Below, piece after piece: positions 4,771 through 5,614 of a DNA stretch of 5,614 nt. Position numbers and translations under genes: made by a program. Source of the DNA: Blastocatellia bacterium (GTDB taxonomy: Bacteria > Acidobacteriota > Blastocatellia > Pyrinomonadales > Pyrinomonadaceae); the NCBI GenBank assembly GCA_003175865.1, contig PSRF01000212.1, positions 1-5,614 of the forward strand, read 5' to 3'. The notes below the pieces were generated by a model. That model ran no database searches and was not told where the DNA came from. It was given only the letters and a program-made list of their open reading frames with translations. How positions within the stretch are numbered: the first letter of the stretch is position 1; each line of letters starts with the position of its first letter.

Positions 4771-4953
4771 TTAATTAACCGGAGCGGCTCGGAGTTTTTG
4801 TCTGAGCTTCTCAAGTAGATCAATCTTCTCACGCAGGATCTGCTTGTACTCATAGGTGTCGGTGTGATGAAGTTCGTGAAGCATTGATGTGTGTCGTTCA
4901 TCCAGTATCTCGAGCAGCAAGTTCCGCTCCGCATCACTCAAGTCAAGGCTCAT
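4771..4953 (-). CDS. Small all-helical protein (60 residues), unknown function
   Basis: The protein starts MSLDLSDAERNLLLEILDER and reads as two amphipathic helices (about 5-30 and 34-55) joined by a TDTYEYK turn. It has regular leucines/isoleucines (L12-L14, I16-L17, L25, L28, I39-L40, I44, L46-L47, L50, L54) and many charges, as expected for a helical hairpin or short coiled coil. The layout L-S/T-x-x-E-x-x-L-L-x-x-L...D/T-x-x-E-x-K/R...L-x-x-L-L-x-K-L recalls a widespread group of unnamed ~60-70-residue bacterial proteins; this is from memory and the group has no function I can name. It is soluble, with no cysteine and no membrane segment. GGAGG (complement of 4966-4970) stands 12 bases before the ATG, longer than usual, but no better in-frame start exists. 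It is convergent with the 3198-4646 gene and downstream of the secreted-protein gene on the same strand, with its own possible promoter at 5001-5029. Confidence 0.75.
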   Translation of the reverse strand: MSLDLSDAERNLLLEILDERHTSMLHELHHTDTYEYKQILREKIDLLEKLRQKLRAAPVN

Positions 4954-4965
4954 AGGTTTTCATTA

Positions 4966-4970
4966 CCTCC
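4966..4970 (-). promoter_or_regulatory. Ribosome binding site with long spacing for the 60-residue gene
   Basis: GGAGG (complement strand) is 12 bases from the ATG at 4953. An out-of-frame ATG only two bases after GGAGGTA (4963-4961) opens a six-codon frame, MKTYEP, that stops across the start of the real gene. The spacing to that ATG is too short for it to be a convincing leader. Confidence 0.45.
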
Positions 4971-5000
4971 AACACATCTCTCCAATGGGGAAGGACCAAC

Positions 5001-5029
5001 AGTATATCGGGTGTCGCGCGAGCGTTAAA
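5001..5029 (-). promoter_or_regulatory. Possible promoter of the 60-residue gene
   Basis: On the complement, TTTAAC (5029-5024) and TATACT (5006-5001, five of six to the -10 consensus) are separated by 17 bases. Transcription would start near 4994 and give a leader of about 40 bases before the ATG at 4953. The -35 is weak (three of six), so this is tentative. It lies between the two leftward genes and suggests they are not strictly one transcript. Confidence 0.3.
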
Positions 5030-5073
5030 GATGATTTCCGATTGCTGACTGATCCCACATATTGCATCCAGAC

Positions 5074-5614
5074 CTATTCTTTTACGCGTGTGTCCACAGC
5101 GATCCAGTTTACCTCCCAAGTCTTTCCACCATCAGCTGAGAAAGATTGTTCGAAGCGGCAGGAGTTTTGAGTAATATCTGAAATGATAAAGCGAACAAGA
5201 ATCGATCTACCGTTCAACGTATCCTGATTAAAGAACTCACCGCGTCCATCTTTAAACTCACCGACTGACGCGGGTGTGAGTTGACCATCGTTCACATTGG
5301 CGAAGTTCAGACTCCATTGATGTGCTTGCGGATTATAGAGACGTAAGCTTACGCCTTCGATGTGGCCCGCCGGACCATCTACTTTCAGCTCTACGACATT
5401 GGCACGACCGTTTATTAGCTTAGTTACCATGGAGGTACCATCGTACTCGGCCCAGGTCGTCGAGCCGGTCAGAGGATGAACGAGACGCTTCAAGTGAGTT
5501 TTCCAAGTGCCTATTTCGAAATCGAAATCGTGTTGGCCGTCCCGCTGTGATGTTGGGGTAGACTGGGCGAATGTTGAAGCGCAAGTAATCAGAACGCAAA
5601 GCAGTAACGCGACT
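5074..5614 (-). CDS. Secreted protein of unknown function, 5' end outside the window
   Basis: The frame is open to the window edge: 179 residues are visible and the start codon lies beyond 5614. The first visible codons give VALLLCVLITCASTFAQ, the hydrophobic core and cleavage region of a signal peptide, then STPTSQRDGQHDFDFEIGTW. A TTG at 5493 could be taken as a start but would drop this signal peptide and the conserved-looking DFDFEIGTWKTHLKRL segment, so it is rejected. The rest alternates hydrophobic and polar residues with many aromatic positions (TTWAEYDG, LRLYNPQAHQWSLNFAN, GEFFNQDTLNGRSILVRFI), which suggests a beta-barrel, lipocalin-like fold. SADGGKTW (159-166) matches the Asp-box pattern S-x-D-x-G-x-T-W once, followed by EVNWIAVDTRVKE at the C-terminus. 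I do not recognise a named family. An export location is well supported; function is unknown. Confidence 0.85.
   Translation of the reverse strand, partial: VALLLCVLITCASTFAQSTPTSQRDGQHDFDFEIGTWKTHLKRLVHPLTGSTTWAEYDGTSMVTKLINGRANVVELKVDGPAGHIEGVSLRLYNPQAHQWSLNFANVNDGQLTPASVGEFKDGRGEFFNQDTLNGRSILVRFIISDITQNSCRFEQSFSADGGKTWEVNWIAVDTRVKE

Noticed and set aside
4707..4937. Leftward open frame overlapping the 60-residue gene and the inverted repeat
   Set aside because: It reads into the hairpin element, lacks a ribosome site, and overlaps the better supported 4771-4953 gene in another frame.
4945..4963. Six-codon leader peptide (MKTYEP) before the 60-residue gene
   Set aside because: Its ATG is only two bases from the GGAGGTA site and nothing in the sequence suggests attenuation.
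5491..5493. TTG as start of the rightmost leftward gene
   Set aside because: The frame continues upstream to the edge through a clear signal peptide and DFDFEIGTW segment, so the gene is truncated by the window, not short.
1..5614. An evident new multi-gene defence or mobile system
   Set aside because: No transposase, integrase, nuclease, toxin-antitoxin pair or phage gene is visible; the genes other than the HxlR/DoxX/pirin set do not form a coherent cluster.

Overview
The window reads as ordinary bacterial chromosome of roughly balanced base composition: compact genes, clear Shine-Dalgarno sites, and intergenic spaces holding degenerate repeats and hairpin elements. No rRNA, tRNA, CRISPR array, transposase or phage gene is visible. 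The mix of genes (two secreted proteins without names, an HxlR regulator with a DoxX/pirin pair, a ~480-residue aldolase-like orphan enzyme) and the GGAGTGCGGCGG-type intergenic inverted repeat suggest an Acidobacteriota-like soil or environmental bacterium. That placement is impressionistic and needs a homology search.

Layout. 28-69: a tandem 7-bp repeat. 103-879 (-): a secreted protein of unknown function with one Ca-binding-like DxNxDGxDE loop. 1032-1391 (-): an HxlR-type winged-helix regulator. 1392-1503: a divergent control region with a perfect 12-bp palindrome lying over a probable promoter and a second TACT/AGTA inverted repeat. 1504-2019 (+) and 2034-2912 (+): a DoxX-family membrane protein and a pirin, 14 bases apart and almost certainly one operon. 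2913-3197: two diverged copies of a ~100-bp hairpin-forming repeat; the first copy begins with a terminator-like hairpin. 3198-4646 (+): a HpcH/HpaI/CitE-superfamily lyase-like enzyme of the DUF6986 type. 4651-4763: a near-perfect 31-bp inverted-repeat element between convergent genes. 4771-4953 (-): a 60-residue helical small protein. 5074-5614 (-): a secreted protein whose start lies beyond the window edge.

The strongest biological unit is HxlR regulator / DoxX / pirin. It resembles in plan the Bacillus subtilis catDE operon (a DoxX-family protein plus a dioxygenase, repressed by the HxlR/DUF24 proteins CatR and YodB), with a pirin, a possible quercetinase-type cupin, in the dioxygenase slot. 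I infer an electrophile/quinone or phenolic response module. The other genes show no obvious functional link to it or to each other. The most unusual non-coding signal is the 4651-4763 element: the only two differences between its arms are partners in a small internal hairpin, so pairing is kept in both arms.
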